Source of the DNA: JBEHWX01 sp048498995
GTDB lineage: Bacteria > Bacteroidota > Ignavibacteria > OLB7
DNA length: 57,486 bases
Reading direction: 5' to 3'
Assembly (NCBI GenBank): GCA_048498995.1
Contig: JBEHWX010000032.1
Coordinates: 1-57,486, forward strand
The notes beneath the pieces were generated by a model that was given only the letters and a program-made list of their open reading frames with translations, made no database searches and had not been told where the DNA came from. The translations under genes and the position numbers were made by a program. Below, one piece after another: positions 1 to 8,100 of the stretch. Every line of letters starts with the position of its first letter. Position 1 is the stretch's first letter.

Positions 1-228
1 CGATCGCGGCGGAGACGCGATTCACGTCCGCGGCTCATGGAGGGGAGGACGCGGTGGCATAATACAATCGGACACTTTTTTTACCGCCCCTCTATGAACT
101 TGCGATCTCTTGTACTAACTTAGGCCCGGTCGCCTTGCTTGACGTAAGCCGGATAGAGGGCCGGCGGCCGGAATTGAGCGGTCACCTACACGCCGCCTCC
201 GTGCTTTCCGACTAGCACACCAGCATCT
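1..228. other. Upstream region of the Myb-like gene; no gene seen
   Basis: No convincing coding frame is visible. There is a short A/T-richer island at about 58-120 with a run of seven T at about 75-82, unlike the GC-rich surroundings. It may carry promoter elements for the following gene, but I could not place a convincing pair of boxes. Confidence 0.3.
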
Positions 229-1215
229 ATGAAATCATCGCATCGGGCGTTGACCCGGCCACGTGCCGCGGTGCGCGCGCAGACAGCGTTGCACGATGGG
301 GAGAGCCCCGCTTTGTCCGTTCGCGAAACGGGACGTGGACGTCCCTGGACGAAGCAGGAGGAGGGCTATATCCGGCGGCATTATCAGACCGAGGGAGCCG
401 GACCGGTGGCCGCGGCGCTCGGCCGGAGCTCGCAGGCGGTGAACGATCGCGCCAAGCTTCTCGGCATCCGCTCCGCCCGCTCGCGTCCCTGGACCGATGG
501 AGAGCTTCGCTACCTTGCCCGGAATTATCCCCGCAGATCCGCCGAACAGATCGCCAAGACGCTCGGCCGGAGCTTGTCGAGCGTCCGCGGGCAGATTCAC
601 CTGCAGGGGCTCGGCTCGGAGCCGTACGAGCGCTGGCGCGCCGAGGAGATAGAGCTGCTGAAGCACGAATACGGCCGGATGCGGATCTCGGAGCTTGCCC
701 GGTCGCTGGGCCGCTCCCCCTACGCGGTGCAGCTGAAGGCGGGGAAGCTCGGACTGCAGCGGAAAGTGCGCCACGCCGGACCGAAGGAGTCCGCCTGGAT
801 CATCGCCCGTCTCGGGCAGGTGGCGCTCGATGAGATGGCGCGGCAGCTCGGCATTCCCTCCAGCGCCGTCCGGAAGATCGCCCGCGAGCATGGGTATTCC
901 CCCAAGGCGCATCAGCGCCGCTGGACGCACGCGGAGGATCAGCTCATCAGGAAACAGTATCGCCGGATGACCGCCGCCGAGATCGCCGCGGCGCTCGGCC
1001 GCTCGCCGGACATGGTAAGCTGGCGCACCCGCAAGCTCGGCCTCACATCGAGCGAGACGCGGAAGCTCCTTCGCTGGACCGACGAGGAGGAGGCGCTTCT
1101 CCTGACCAACGCCGGACGCCTCAGCCGCCCGGAGCTCGCCGAGCGCCTCGGGAGAACCATCCGCGCCGTCGAAGGGCGCATCGAAAAATTGAAGAAGGAA
1201 GGGCGCCTCGGCTGA
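229..1215 (+). CDS. Protein of six tandem Myb/SANT-like helix-turn-helix modules
   Basis: This 328-residue basic protein consists of a roughly 37-residue leader and six tandem modules of 40-45 residues, at about 38-80, 86-128, 135-176, 186-223, 230-272 and 281-323. Five modules begin with a Trp-containing start such as RPWTKQEE, RPWTDGEL, RRWTHAED or LRWTDEEE. Each then has a middle helix of the form ALGRSSQAV and a third helix ending in KLGL or similar. That three-helix pattern is typical of Myb/SANT and related DNA-binding domains, so binding of DNA by several consecutive modules is inferred. Module 4 lacks the leading Trp (it starts KESAWII). There is no signal peptide, membrane segment or catalytic domain. 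The next gene encodes a related two-module protein, so the pair probably arose by duplication. The start lacks a clear ribosome binding site. Function unknown beyond probable DNA binding. Confidence 0.8.
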   Translation: MKSSHRALTRPRAAVRAQTALHDGESPALSVRETGRGRPWTKQEEGYIRRHYQTEGAGPVAAALGRSSQAVNDRAKLLGIRSARSRPWTDGELRYLARNYPRRSAEQIAKTLGRSLSSVRGQIHLQGLGSEPYERWRAEEIELLKHEYGRMRISELARSLGRSPYAVQLKAGKLGLQRKVRHAGPKESAWIIARLGQVALDEMARQLGIPSSAVRKIAREHGYSPKAHQRRWTHAEDQLIRKQYRRMTAAEIAAALGRSPDMVSWRTRKLGLTSSETRKLLRWTDEEEALLLTNAGRLSRPELAERLGRTIRAVEGRIEKLKKEGRLG

Positions 1216-1335
1216 CGCACACCAGTCGACCGAAGGCTCCATGCTCCCGGCCTCGGGAGCCGCCGGCATGTGCCGCCGGAGATCGGGCACGCACTCAATA
1301 CATTGACGTTATCCACATCCGACATCGACATCACC

Positions 1336-1803
1336 ATGAAGGAGTACTACGGACGGCGGAGAGAGACCGCCGCGGAACAGGTCATCAAGCAGTTTCACTG
1401 GCCGGAGCCGTCACGCCCCACCGATACCGCGGTGGCTCCGAAAAAGCCCCGCAAGCCGCGCAAGACCTACGTCGACGGGGAGTTCACCCGTCGTGAGGAC
1501 GTCGTCATCAAGAAATACTATCCCGAGCACGGTCCGCACTATACCGCCGAGCTGCTCGATCGCAATCCGGCCCGCGTCAGGAGCCGCGCCATCTGGCTCG
1601 GACTGGGGGATTATTTCGAGCGCCCGTGGCAGACGGCGGAGGATCACTACGTCAGGGAGTCGCTCGGCAAGCGGAGCGTGCTGCAGGTGAGCCGCGTGCT
1701 CAACCGGACGCAGCGCAACGTCGAGGACCGGATCGAGCTGCTCGGCCTCCGGGTCGAGGATTTCGGCCGGAAGAGCGACGGACGGGATCGCTTCGAGGAT
1801 TAG
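1336..1803 (+). CDS. Two-module Myb/SANT-like helix-turn-helix protein
   Basis: The 155-residue product starts at the internal ATG (MKEYYGRRRE); an upstream in-frame ATG at 1270 would add 22 residues of low-complexity sequence and is less likely. A basic, proline-rich N-terminal part (KKPRKPRKTY) is followed by two Myb-like modules. The first begins FTRREDVVIKKYY and ends around SRAIWLGLG; the second begins RPWQTAEDHY and ends around DRIELLGL. The similarity in module pattern to the upstream six-module protein suggests common ancestry and perhaps a joint role in DNA binding. It lies 120 bp downstream on the same strand. No enzymatic domain is present, so a specific regulatory target cannot be assigned. 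Confidence 0.72.
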   Translation: MKEYYGRRRETAAEQVIKQFHWPEPSRPTDTAVAPKKPRKPRKTYVDGEFTRREDVVIKKYYPEHGPHYTAELLDRNPARVRSRAIWLGLGDYFERPWQTAEDHYVRESLGKRSVLQVSRVLNRTQRNVEDRIELLGLRVEDFGRKSDGRDRFED

Positions 1804-2218
1804 TGTCCGCATGCCGCCTCGGCGCATCAGATCGGCGCACCACGCCGCGACGTACGATGGTAGACCGCCACGACGGACCCGATGCATGAGACCGGATCCG
1901 CGAGCCGCGAACGGAGAGCCATGCCGCGCCATGCCCGGCATCGGTTGCCGCGCGGGACGCGGTGGGTGCCATGCTTCCCGGTTTCATCCGTCGGTGCTTC
2001 CTCAAGTGGCCTCCCACGCGGATCGTTGTCCAGCATAAAGATGCCCCGCCACGCCCGCGCATCGTGATCGCGGGTCGTCGCCACGTTCCCACGTGTTGCG
2101 GGAACCGGCCGTCGGAGTAGATTGAGCGCCCCGGGACCATGGCGACGCCGTTGCGTTGCCCTCGGTTCCCGGAGCTTCAACGAATCCGAACGTACTTCGA
2201 GAGCGTGAGCAGGCGCCG
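1804..2218. other. Intergenic region, no gene seen
   Basis: About 415 bp between the Myb-like pair and the cNMP-binding oxidoreductase gene. Open frames here have atypical composition and no recognisable domain. A candidate promoter at 2096-2124 is listed separately. Confidence 0.4.
2096..2124 (+). promoter_or_regulatory. Candidate Bacteroidota-type promoter of the cNMP-binding oxidoreductase gene
   Basis: TTG at 2096-2098, a 19-nt spacer, then TAGATTG at 2118-2124. This resembles the TTTG/TAnnTTTG promoter of Bacteroidota and lies about 95 nt before the chosen ATG. The boxes GTTGCG and TAnATTG are nearly the same as those upstream of the cysteine desulfurase gene. Confidence 0.4.
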
Positions 2219-3874
2219 ATGGCAGATATCGACAACAGGATCGCATTCCCGGTTCTGACCGCCGAACAGATCGACCTCCTTCGACCGTATGGCCATGTCC
2301 GCGACATCGCCGTCGGGGAGATTCTCTACTCCGAGGGGAATCTCAGCTACGATTTCTATGTGATCCTCGTCGGCGAGGTGGAGATCATCGACCACTCCGA
2401 GGGGGGTGAGCGGGTGCTCAGCCGGCATGGTGCCGGACGCTTCCTCGGCGAGATCAACATGGTGACCGGGCAGGCGGTATTCCTCACCGCGCGCGTCAGC
2501 GTGGCCGGCAGCGCGGTGGCGATTCCTCCGGCGCGGCTGCGCGAGATCATCGCCGACGTGCCGGAGCTGAGCGACATCATCCTCAACGCCTTCCTGATGC
2601 GGCGGATGATCCTGATGGAGGGAGCCTCCTCGGGACTCCGGATCATCGGCTCCCGCTTCTCGCCGGACACGCTGCGGCTGCGCGAGTTCGCCGCCAGAAA
2701 CCGCATCCCCCACACCTGGATCGACCTGGAACAGAACCCGGCTTCCGAGAGCCTGCTGGAGCACTTCGACGTGGCCCCGTCGGAGACGCCGGTGGCGATC
2801 TGGCAGGGGGAGATGGTGCTGCGCAATCCGGACAACGCGGAGCTGGCCAGAGTGATCGGGCTGACGCCGAGGATCGCTCCCGATATCGTGGCCGATCTGG
2901 TGGTGATCGGAGCCGGTCCGGCCGGACTGGCCGCGTCGGTCTACGGGGCGTCCGAGGGGCTCACCACGATATCGGTGGAGTCGGTGGCCATCGGCGGCCA
3001 GGCCGGCACCTCCTCGAAGATCGAGAACTACCTCGGCTTTCCGGCCGGCATCTCCGGCGCCGAGCTCGCCAACCGCGCCATGGTGCAGGCGCAGAAGTTC
3101 GGCGCGCAGATCTCGGTCCCCACGCAGGCGGTCGGGCTTCGCTGCCACGGCGATCACTTCGCCATCGACCTTGCCGACGGAAGCGAGCTCACCGCGCGCA
3201 GCATCATCATCGCCACCGGCGCTAGTTATCGGAAACTGAACGTGCCGCGGCTTGCCGAGTTCGAGGGGCGCGGCATCTATTACGCCGCCACCGAGATGGA
3301 GGCCGGAAGCTGTTTCGGTCAGGACGTGATGATCGTCGGTGGGGGGAACTCCGCCGGCCAGGCGGCGATCTTCCTGTCGCGGAAGGTCCGGCGCGTGCTG
3401 GTGGTGATCCGCGGGACCGATCTGGGCCGGAGCATGTCGCGCTATCTGGTCAGCCGCATCGGACACACGCCGAACATCGAGGTGCTCACCTCGACCGAGG
3501 TGCGGGAGATTCACGGGAGTGAACAGGTGGAGGGGGTGGTGGTCGAGTCCGGCGGAACGCGGCGCCAGATCCCGATCGGAGCGCTCTTCACCTTCATCGG
3601 CGCTCTCCCCAAGACCGACTGGCTCCGCGGAGAAGTGGAGCTCGACGCCAACGGGTTCATCCTCACCGGCCGTTCCCTGCCGCGCGATCTGCGGAGGCGG
3701 AGCGAGTGGCGCGCGATCGGCCGCGATCCCTATCTGCTCGAGACCAGCGTCCCCGGCATCTTCGCCGCCGGCGATGTCAGAAGCGAGTCGGTGAAGCGCG
3801 TGGCCGCCGCCGTCGGCGAGGGCTCGATCGCCGTCAAGCTCGTGCACCAGTTCCTGGCCGACGCGCGCGGATAA
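2219..3874 (+). CDS. Cyclic-nucleotide-binding / glutaredoxin-like / thioredoxin-reductase-like fusion protein
   Basis: The 551-residue product has three parts. Residues about 10-125 form a cNMP-binding (CAP-type) domain with GEILYSEG and GEINMVTGQ. Residues about 133-215 look like a thioredoxin/glutaredoxin fold whose active-site region reads GSRFSPDT, with no cysteine. Residues about 222-551 form a two-dinucleotide-fold reductase: GAGPAG near 231 (FAD), GGGNSAG near 371 (NAD(P)H) and AAGDV near 516 (FAD). Where thioredoxin reductases have CATC, this protein has YAATEMEA, so classical disulfide reduction is unlikely. Fusions of this type are known as cNMP-binding FAD-dependent oxidoreductases; the substrate is uncertain. 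I chose ATG 2219 (MADIDNRIAF) over the upstream in-frame TTG at 2156 because homology starts soon after it. Probably cytoplasmic and possibly controlled by a nucleotide ligand. Confidence 0.88.
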   Translation: MADIDNRIAFPVLTAEQIDLLRPYGHVRDIAVGEILYSEGNLSYDFYVILVGEVEIIDHSEGGERVLSRHGAGRFLGEINMVTGQAVFLTARVSVAGSAVAIPPARLREIIADVPELSDIILNAFLMRRMILMEGASSGLRIIGSRFSPDTLRLREFAARNRIPHTWIDLEQNPASESLLEHFDVAPSETPVAIWQGEMVLRNPDNAELARVIGLTPRIAPDIVADLVVIGAGPAGLAASVYGASEGLTTISVESVAIGGQAGTSSKIENYLGFPAGISGAELANRAMVQAQKFGAQISVPTQAVGLRCHGDHFAIDLADGSELTARSIIIATGASYRKLNVPRLAEFEGRGIYYAATEMEAGSCFGQDVMIVGGGNSAGQAAIFLSRKVRRVLVVIRGTDLGRSMSRYLVSRIGHTPNIEVLTSTEVREIHGSEQVEGVVVESGGTRRQIPIGALFTFIGALPKTDWLRGEVELDANGFILTGRSLPRDLRRRSEWRAIGRDPYLLETSVPGIFAAGDVRSESVKRVAAAVGEGSIAVKLVHQFLADARG

Positions 3875-4198
3875 GCTCCGCGCGCCGCCTCGAGACCCCG
3901 GCCACCGTCACGCTCCACGCTCGATCCGCTTCGCCTCGGATACGCTCCACGCTCGATCCGTTTCGCTTCCGCCATTCCACCGTCCTGAATCTCGCCAGCC
4001 CACAATTCTTTCCGGCCGGGATGTAATGATTCCGTCGCTCGATTGTTCTTCGGAGGGAGCATTGCCATCCGACGCGCGCGGTCACGCAAGGTCGATGGCG
4101 GCCCGGCGGAACCGTCGGGCAATGACGCCGCCGCGCGGCGATGCTCCAGGCGTCCGGGCCAAGCGGTCCGGAGCGGCACCCGGCTTCCGGTCCCACGC
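3875..4198. other. Intergenic region upstream of the ECF sigma gene
   Basis: About 324 bp without a credible gene. It holds a 25-bp direct repeat (3910-3934 and 3942-3966, one mismatch by eye) that begins ACGCTCCACGCTCGATCCG. I see no clear promoter or terminator. Confidence 0.4.
3910..3966. repeat. Short direct repeat, two 25-bp copies
   Basis: Copies at 3910-3934 and 3942-3966 start ACGCTCCACGCTCGATCCG and end TTCGC, differing at one base, with 7 bp between them. Located between the oxidoreductase gene and the ECF sigma gene. Role unknown. Confidence 0.7.
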
Positions 4199-4762
4199 AT
4201 GGCGACACATCCGGCTGATCATAGCGACGACGAGCTCTTCCGACGGCTGCGGGGAGATCCGACCACGGCGCGCGCCGCGTTCGACGAGATCTACACCCGC
4301 TATTCGCCGGCGGTCTATCGCTATGCGCTGCGCGTGCTCGGCAATCAGCAGCTCGCCGAGGATCTGCTGCACGAGACCTTCATGTTGCTGCATCGGAGCG
4401 CGGCGCGCGAGCGGACCATGACGAACCTGGAAGCGTTCATCATCAGGATCGCGCGGAACCTCTGCCTGAACGTGAAGAAGAGCGCCGCCTATGCCACGGT
4501 TGCCCTGGAGGATATCGAGATACCGGCGCGCGACGTCGGCTACGAGCGCAAGGAGCTGGAGCGGCTGATGGCCACCGCGCTCGAGGCGCTCCCGGACGAT
4601 TACCGCGAGGCGCTGGTGCTTCGCGAATACAACGGCCTTTCCTACGACGACATCGCGCGGGTGGTCGGAGCCTCCGTCGCGACCGTCCGCATCAGGATCT
4701 TCCGCGCCAAACGGAAGCTGCGTCAGATTCTTTCTCCATACGTCGCCGATCTGTTCGACTGA
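4199..4762 (+). CDS. ECF-type RNA polymerase sigma factor
   Basis: The product is 187 residues if translation starts at ATG 4199 (MATHPADHSDDELF), the usual length for an extracytoplasmic-function sigma factor. A longer in-frame extension back to 4043 is Arg-rich and unlike the family. Region 2 is seen in YRYALRVLGNQQLAED, the -10-recognition part. Region 4 is the C-terminal helix-turn-helix, ALPDDYREALVLREY followed by SYDDIARVVGASVATV and RAKRKLR, which recognises the -35 element. It lies 27 bp upstream of a membrane protein with an anti-sigma-like N-terminus, the standard arrangement of a sigma factor with its inhibitor. The inducing signal is unknown. No self-regulated promoter motif could be recognised upstream. 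Confidence 0.93.
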   Translation: MATHPADHSDDELFRRLRGDPTTARAAFDEIYTRYSPAVYRYALRVLGNQQLAEDLLHETFMLLHRSAARERTMTNLEAFIIRIARNLCLNVKKSAAYATVALEDIEIPARDVGYERKELERLMATALEALPDDYREALVLREYNGLSYDDIARVVGASVATVRIRIFRAKRKLRQILSPYVADLFD

Positions 4763-4789
4763 CCGGCGGCGAACTCTGCTGCGTGAGCC

Positions 4790-6076
4790 ATGACCAACCC
4801 GAACGACCTTTCGGCGGTGGAGCTGATCCACCTCTATCTCGACGGCGAGCTCAGCGCGCTGCTGGAGCCGTCGCTGTTCCGGAGCCTCGCCGCCGATGGC
4901 GATCTCCGCGCCGAGATGCGGGAGCAGCTCGCCTTCCGCTCGGCAATGCAGCGCGACTCCGGATACATCGTGCCGCCGGAGCGCGCCCGTGCCCGCGCGC
5001 TCGCCGGATTCGATGCCGCCATATCCCACGGCGCCGCCCCTGCGCTCCCACGGACATTCTCCCTGACGGCGCTCCTTCTCACCGGCCTCGCCGCCTCGCT
5101 TCTGACCGTCGCGCTCGTCCTCCTGATCGACCGTCCCACGTCGATTGCCACGCGGCTCGTGCCGTCGCCGTCCGTCACCTCCGCGGCGGCCGGCTCGGCG
5201 CGGGAGACGCGTGGCGCGGCGGGGCGCCCGAGCGCGACGTCCGGCGGCGAGCGGGGAGATGCGGCGGCGAGAGACACGGCGCGAACGAACGGAGCGCTCG
5301 ACGCAGTTGGGGGCGGCAGACATCGCGACATGATCGCGAGATCGTTCCACCGCGCGGAGTCGCGCGATGCCGCCACGACGCAAGCGCTTCTCACCGCGCG
5401 GAATACCGCCGCGCCGAGCGTCCCGCCGCCGGCCGTGGTCTCGTCGGTGCCTGATGCTCCGGTGCTCGACGCGGGGGGATTGCGTCTCCCGGTGATCGAA
5501 GGGGTGGAGGAGCCCGCCGCGCCGCGTCTCGGCGGCCCGCCGCTTCCGGCGCCACCGTTGTTCGATGCCGCGCTCCTGGAAACGCCCTCCCATCGGTGGA
5601 CGGTGCAGATACGCGGGCTCGCGGGCCGCTCCTATCCGGCGCCGACCCTCGCGTCGCAATCGGAGCCGTGGTTCCGCGACGTCGCCGTCGCGCTGCTGCG
5701 CGATCTCGGACCCGATGCGCGCATCGGCGTCGAAGCGGGGCAGGAGGCGTTCGCGCAGACCTTCGTCGGCAGCGAGGGGGGCGTGCGGGTGCATTACCGC
5801 CAGAACCCGATGCTTCCGTGGGGAGGCGCGGCGCTCCAGCTTCGCCCCGAGGGGATCGTGCCGTACGACGCGGTGCGCCCCTTCCTCCAGCTCGTGGCCG
5901 GAGGTACCTCGGTCGGCGCGCTTGGACGCGCCACGATCGGACTCTCGTACACGCCGGAGGAGCGGGTCTCCTTCATGATCGGCGCCGACGGCGCCGCGCT
6001 CCTGTATCGCATCGAGTCGACCTGGTACCTGACGCGCAAGCTCGGCGTCACCTACGGCGTCTCGCTCGCATTCTGA
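4790..6076 (+). CDS. Membrane anti-sigma-like protein with a C-terminal barrel-like domain
   Basis: The 428-residue protein starts 27 bp after the ECF sigma gene. Residues about 8-60 (LYLDGELSALLEPSLFRSL and on to about 53) resemble the helical anti-sigma domain, but without the zinc-binding His/Cys set. A single hydrophobic segment at about 88-112 (SLTALLLTGLAASLLTVALV) would cross the inner membrane. It is followed by a long Ala/Pro/Arg/Ser-rich linker (about 120-260). The C-terminal 165 residues alternate polar and hydrophobic residues with many Gly/Tyr/Trp and end in SLAF. A terminal aromatic residue is typical of outer-membrane beta-barrel strands. A bitopic anti-sigma factor whose periplasmic end is beta-rich, or which touches the outer membrane, is therefore suggested. 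The anti-sigma role rests on context and the N-terminal motif; the C-terminal part is unassigned. Confidence 0.7.
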   Translation: MTNPNDLSAVELIHLYLDGELSALLEPSLFRSLAADGDLRAEMREQLAFRSAMQRDSGYIVPPERARARALAGFDAAISHGAAPALPRTFSLTALLLTGLAASLLTVALVLLIDRPTSIATRLVPSPSVTSAAAGSARETRGAAGRPSATSGGERGDAAARDTARTNGALDAVGGGRHRDMIARSFHRAESRDAATTQALLTARNTAAPSVPPPAVVSSVPDAPVLDAGGLRLPVIEGVEEPAAPRLGGPPLPAPPLFDAALLETPSHRWTVQIRGLAGRSYPAPTLASQSEPWFRDVAVALLRDLGPDARIGVEAGQEAFAQTFVGSEGGVRVHYRQNPMLPWGGAALQLRPEGIVPYDAVRPFLQLVAGGTSVGALGRATIGLSYTPEERVSFMIGADGAALLYRIESTWYLTRKLGVTYGVSLAF

Positions 6077-6186
6077 GCATTCGCATTGTCGCGGCCGGCT
6101 CGCGTGGAGCGATGCGCTCGGGCTCACGTCCGTCGTCACACTGCGCGTTGAAGAGCTCACGGATCACACAATCAATCTTGACGGTC

Positions 6187-6768
6187 ATGATCATCATACA
6201 CGCACGCCGCGCGCTGATTGCCTCCGCGATCGCGTGCTCACTCGCATCCTGCTCCTCCTCGCTGGACGTCGACACGCCGCGAAGCAAGGAGTATGTGAAT
6301 CCCGCCGCCGTGAGAACCGGAATGGTCACCTCCAGCTCGATCACCTTCGCCGCGGAGGAGAACGGGCGGACCTGGAACGGTATTCCCGCCGGGGCCATCA
6401 CCGCCACGATCGACACGGCCTCGGCGTCGCCGAGGCTCTGGATTTCCGGAGTCGATCTGAGCGCGATCACGGCGGAGGCGGTGACGCGCACCCGATTCCG
6501 CTGCGACTCCCTGATCGCCGACGGGGCGGCGCATCCGATCGTCGGAGATCCGACGTCCGGCATGGGGATGAGCTTCGACGTGATGAGCAACACGGCCTCG
6601 TCGCCGGCGGCCACGAAGATCGCCGGCCCGGTCAACACCGTCGCGGCGACGCTCACGCACGCGGCCGGCGGCCGACGGATCATCGCCGATATTCAGGCAT
6701 CACTGCCGGACGTGCCCGGCACCGGAATAACGACGCCGTTTCGCCTCCTGCTCACGATCGATTATTGA
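6187..6768 (+). CDS. Putative lipoprotein of unknown function
   Basis: The 193-residue product starts at ATG 6187 with a signal peptide (IHARRALIASAIACSLASC) and a lipobox LASC that places the lipidated cysteine at residue 22. After cleavage the protein should be anchored in the cell envelope. The mature part is Ala/Thr/Ser-rich, predicted beta-rich, with no motif I recognise. Parts such as GRTWNGIPAGAITATID and GMGMSFDVMSN suggest a small immunoglobulin-like or jelly-roll fold, but this is a guess. It lies 110 bp downstream of the anti-sigma-like gene on the same strand and could belong to the same unit. Confidence 0.72.
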   Translation: MIIIHARRALIASAIACSLASCSSSLDVDTPRSKEYVNPAAVRTGMVTSSSITFAAEENGRTWNGIPAGAITATIDTASASPRLWISGVDLSAITAEAVTRTRFRCDSLIADGAAHPIVGDPTSGMGMSFDVMSNTASSPAATKIAGPVNTVAATLTHAAGGRRIIADIQASLPDVPGTGITTPFRLLLTIDY

Positions 6769-6930
6769 GCGCGCGAAATATTCTATCAGCGTAAGGAGAA
6801 TTATCGCTCGAAGGGTGTAATCAATGGAAGGTTCGGTTGTTATTCCGATGCAGTCGGGATTGTCGATGGCGCCGGACGACCCGCGAACCTGCTGAACCAT
6901 TCAGTCCATCAACTTCGAGGGATTATTCTC

Positions 6931-7920
6931 ATGTATACTCGCTTTCCACGGCGGATATTCCGCGCCATGCTGCTCGTTGTCGTCGCGGCATGCGCTTCGT
7001 TCGCAACCGCGAGCGCCGGCGCTCCCGGTGCTCCGGTGGGAGTGCGCGGACAGGTGGCGCTCGGCCCCAACACCGGAACCGCGTTTCTCACCTGGCTGGT
7101 CAACACCGCCGCCTTCATCCCGGAATCGTTCCGCGTCTACATGGCCGATGGGGAGACGCATGATCCCAGCCGCTTCCGCGTGCTGCTCGATGCCTCGGTG
7201 TTCTCCCGCGCCAACGGCTACGATGGCTGCGGCGGTTTCTCGTTGATCCCGCTTCCGCCCGGAACCTATTCCTTCTACGTCACCTGCTCCTGGCGCGGCG
7301 AGGAGAGCGATCCGAGCTCGATCGTCACCCTGACCGTCGCCCCCTATGCAACGGGCGGCTCGACGACCGTCTCACCGGCCGATTCGATCGGCATCACCAA
7401 CGATGGCGGGATCACCTTCGAGACCGTCGCGGCGGGGAAGGAAATGGCGGTCGACTACGGCGCGGCCAACAACTCCGACGATCCGGTGGCGTTCGAGCTG
7501 CTGGCTGCTCCGGCCGGCATGACGATCGATCCGACGCGCGGCCGGGTCCACTGGCTCACCGCGGTTGAAGGGAGCTTCCGCTACGTGGTGCATGCCTACA
7601 ACGTGAACAAGCCGGAGCGGGGAGCGCTGCTCGAACAGCAGGTGGTGGTGGCCGGCACCGCCGGCGTGAGCGACCGCGCCGATGCCGTCGGCGCCGTTGT
7701 CGCTGCTCCGAACCCCGCCGGCTCCACGCTGCGCGTCACGCTGCCGGCCGCGGCCCGCCACATCGCGCTGCTCGACGCGCGTGGCGTCACCGTGCTCCGC
7801 GCCGACGCGGCCGGAGCCTCGGTCGTCGCGCTCGATGTCTCCTCGCTCCCATGCGGCGCGTACTTCCTCGCGATCGACGGCCGCGCAGGCGCGGTAATCC
7901 CGGTGACCATCGCGCGCTGA
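6931..7920 (+). CDS. Secreted T9SS cargo with Ig/fibronectin-like domains
   Basis: The 329-residue product has a signal peptide (RAMLLVVVAACASFATASA) and a GAPGAPVGVRG linker. Next is a fibronectin type III-like segment (about 40-130, with PPGTYSFYVTCSW), then a cadherin/Ig-like segment (about 150-240) containing PAGMTIDPTRGRVHW, a phrase typical of putative-Ig repeats. The C-terminal 75 residues (AAPNPAGSTLRVTLP, then LLDARGVTVLR and LPCGAYFLAI) form a T9SS type A sorting domain. Export by T9SS and attachment to or release from the cell surface follow from the family. A GAGG-type Shine-Dalgarno (about 6917-6921) precedes the ATG. Ligand unknown. Confidence 0.85.
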   Translation: MYTRFPRRIFRAMLLVVVAACASFATASAGAPGAPVGVRGQVALGPNTGTAFLTWLVNTAAFIPESFRVYMADGETHDPSRFRVLLDASVFSRANGYDGCGGFSLIPLPPGTYSFYVTCSWRGEESDPSSIVTLTVAPYATGGSTTVSPADSIGITNDGGITFETVAAGKEMAVDYGAANNSDDPVAFELLAAPAGMTIDPTRGRVHWLTAVEGSFRYVVHAYNVNKPERGALLEQQVVVAGTAGVSDRADAVGAVVAAPNPAGSTLRVTLPAAARHIALLDARGVTVLRADAAGASVVALDVSSLPCGAYFLAIDGRAGAVIPVTIAR

Positions 7921-8010
7921 TCTTCTCGGTCCGATGCGCTCCCGCCCGCGTCGGCCGACCGCGATGATTCGAGCGTGGCCCACCGGCGCGATGTCGGTGG
8001 GGAACAACGA

Positions 8011-8045
8011 AACGGCCCATCCTCCGAACTGGGGGATGGGCCGTT
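8011..8045. terminator. Bidirectional intrinsic terminator
   Basis: A perfect 12-bp inverted repeat, AACGGCCCATCC (8011-8022) with GGATGGGCCGTT (8034-8045), encloses an 11-nt loop. It lies between the convergent T9SS cargo gene and mlaD. T-richer sequence (GTTTCGTTGTT on the minus strand) follows the stem, so it can end the mla operon and probably also the plus-strand gene. Confidence 0.82.
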
Positions 8046-8100
8046 TCACGTCATGCACATCACGGCTCACGTCACGGCTCCCGATGTCGGGAGCGCGGGA

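Noticed and set aside
4082..6160. Long minus-strand open frame opposite the sigma/anti-sigma pair
   Set aside because: Arg/Glu/Gly-rich shadow of real plus-strand genes; no motif and no ribosome binding site.
6824..6895. 23-codon ORF between the lipoprotein and the T9SS cargo gene
   Set aside because: Too short, no conserved feature, weak ribosome binding site; likely part of the leader.
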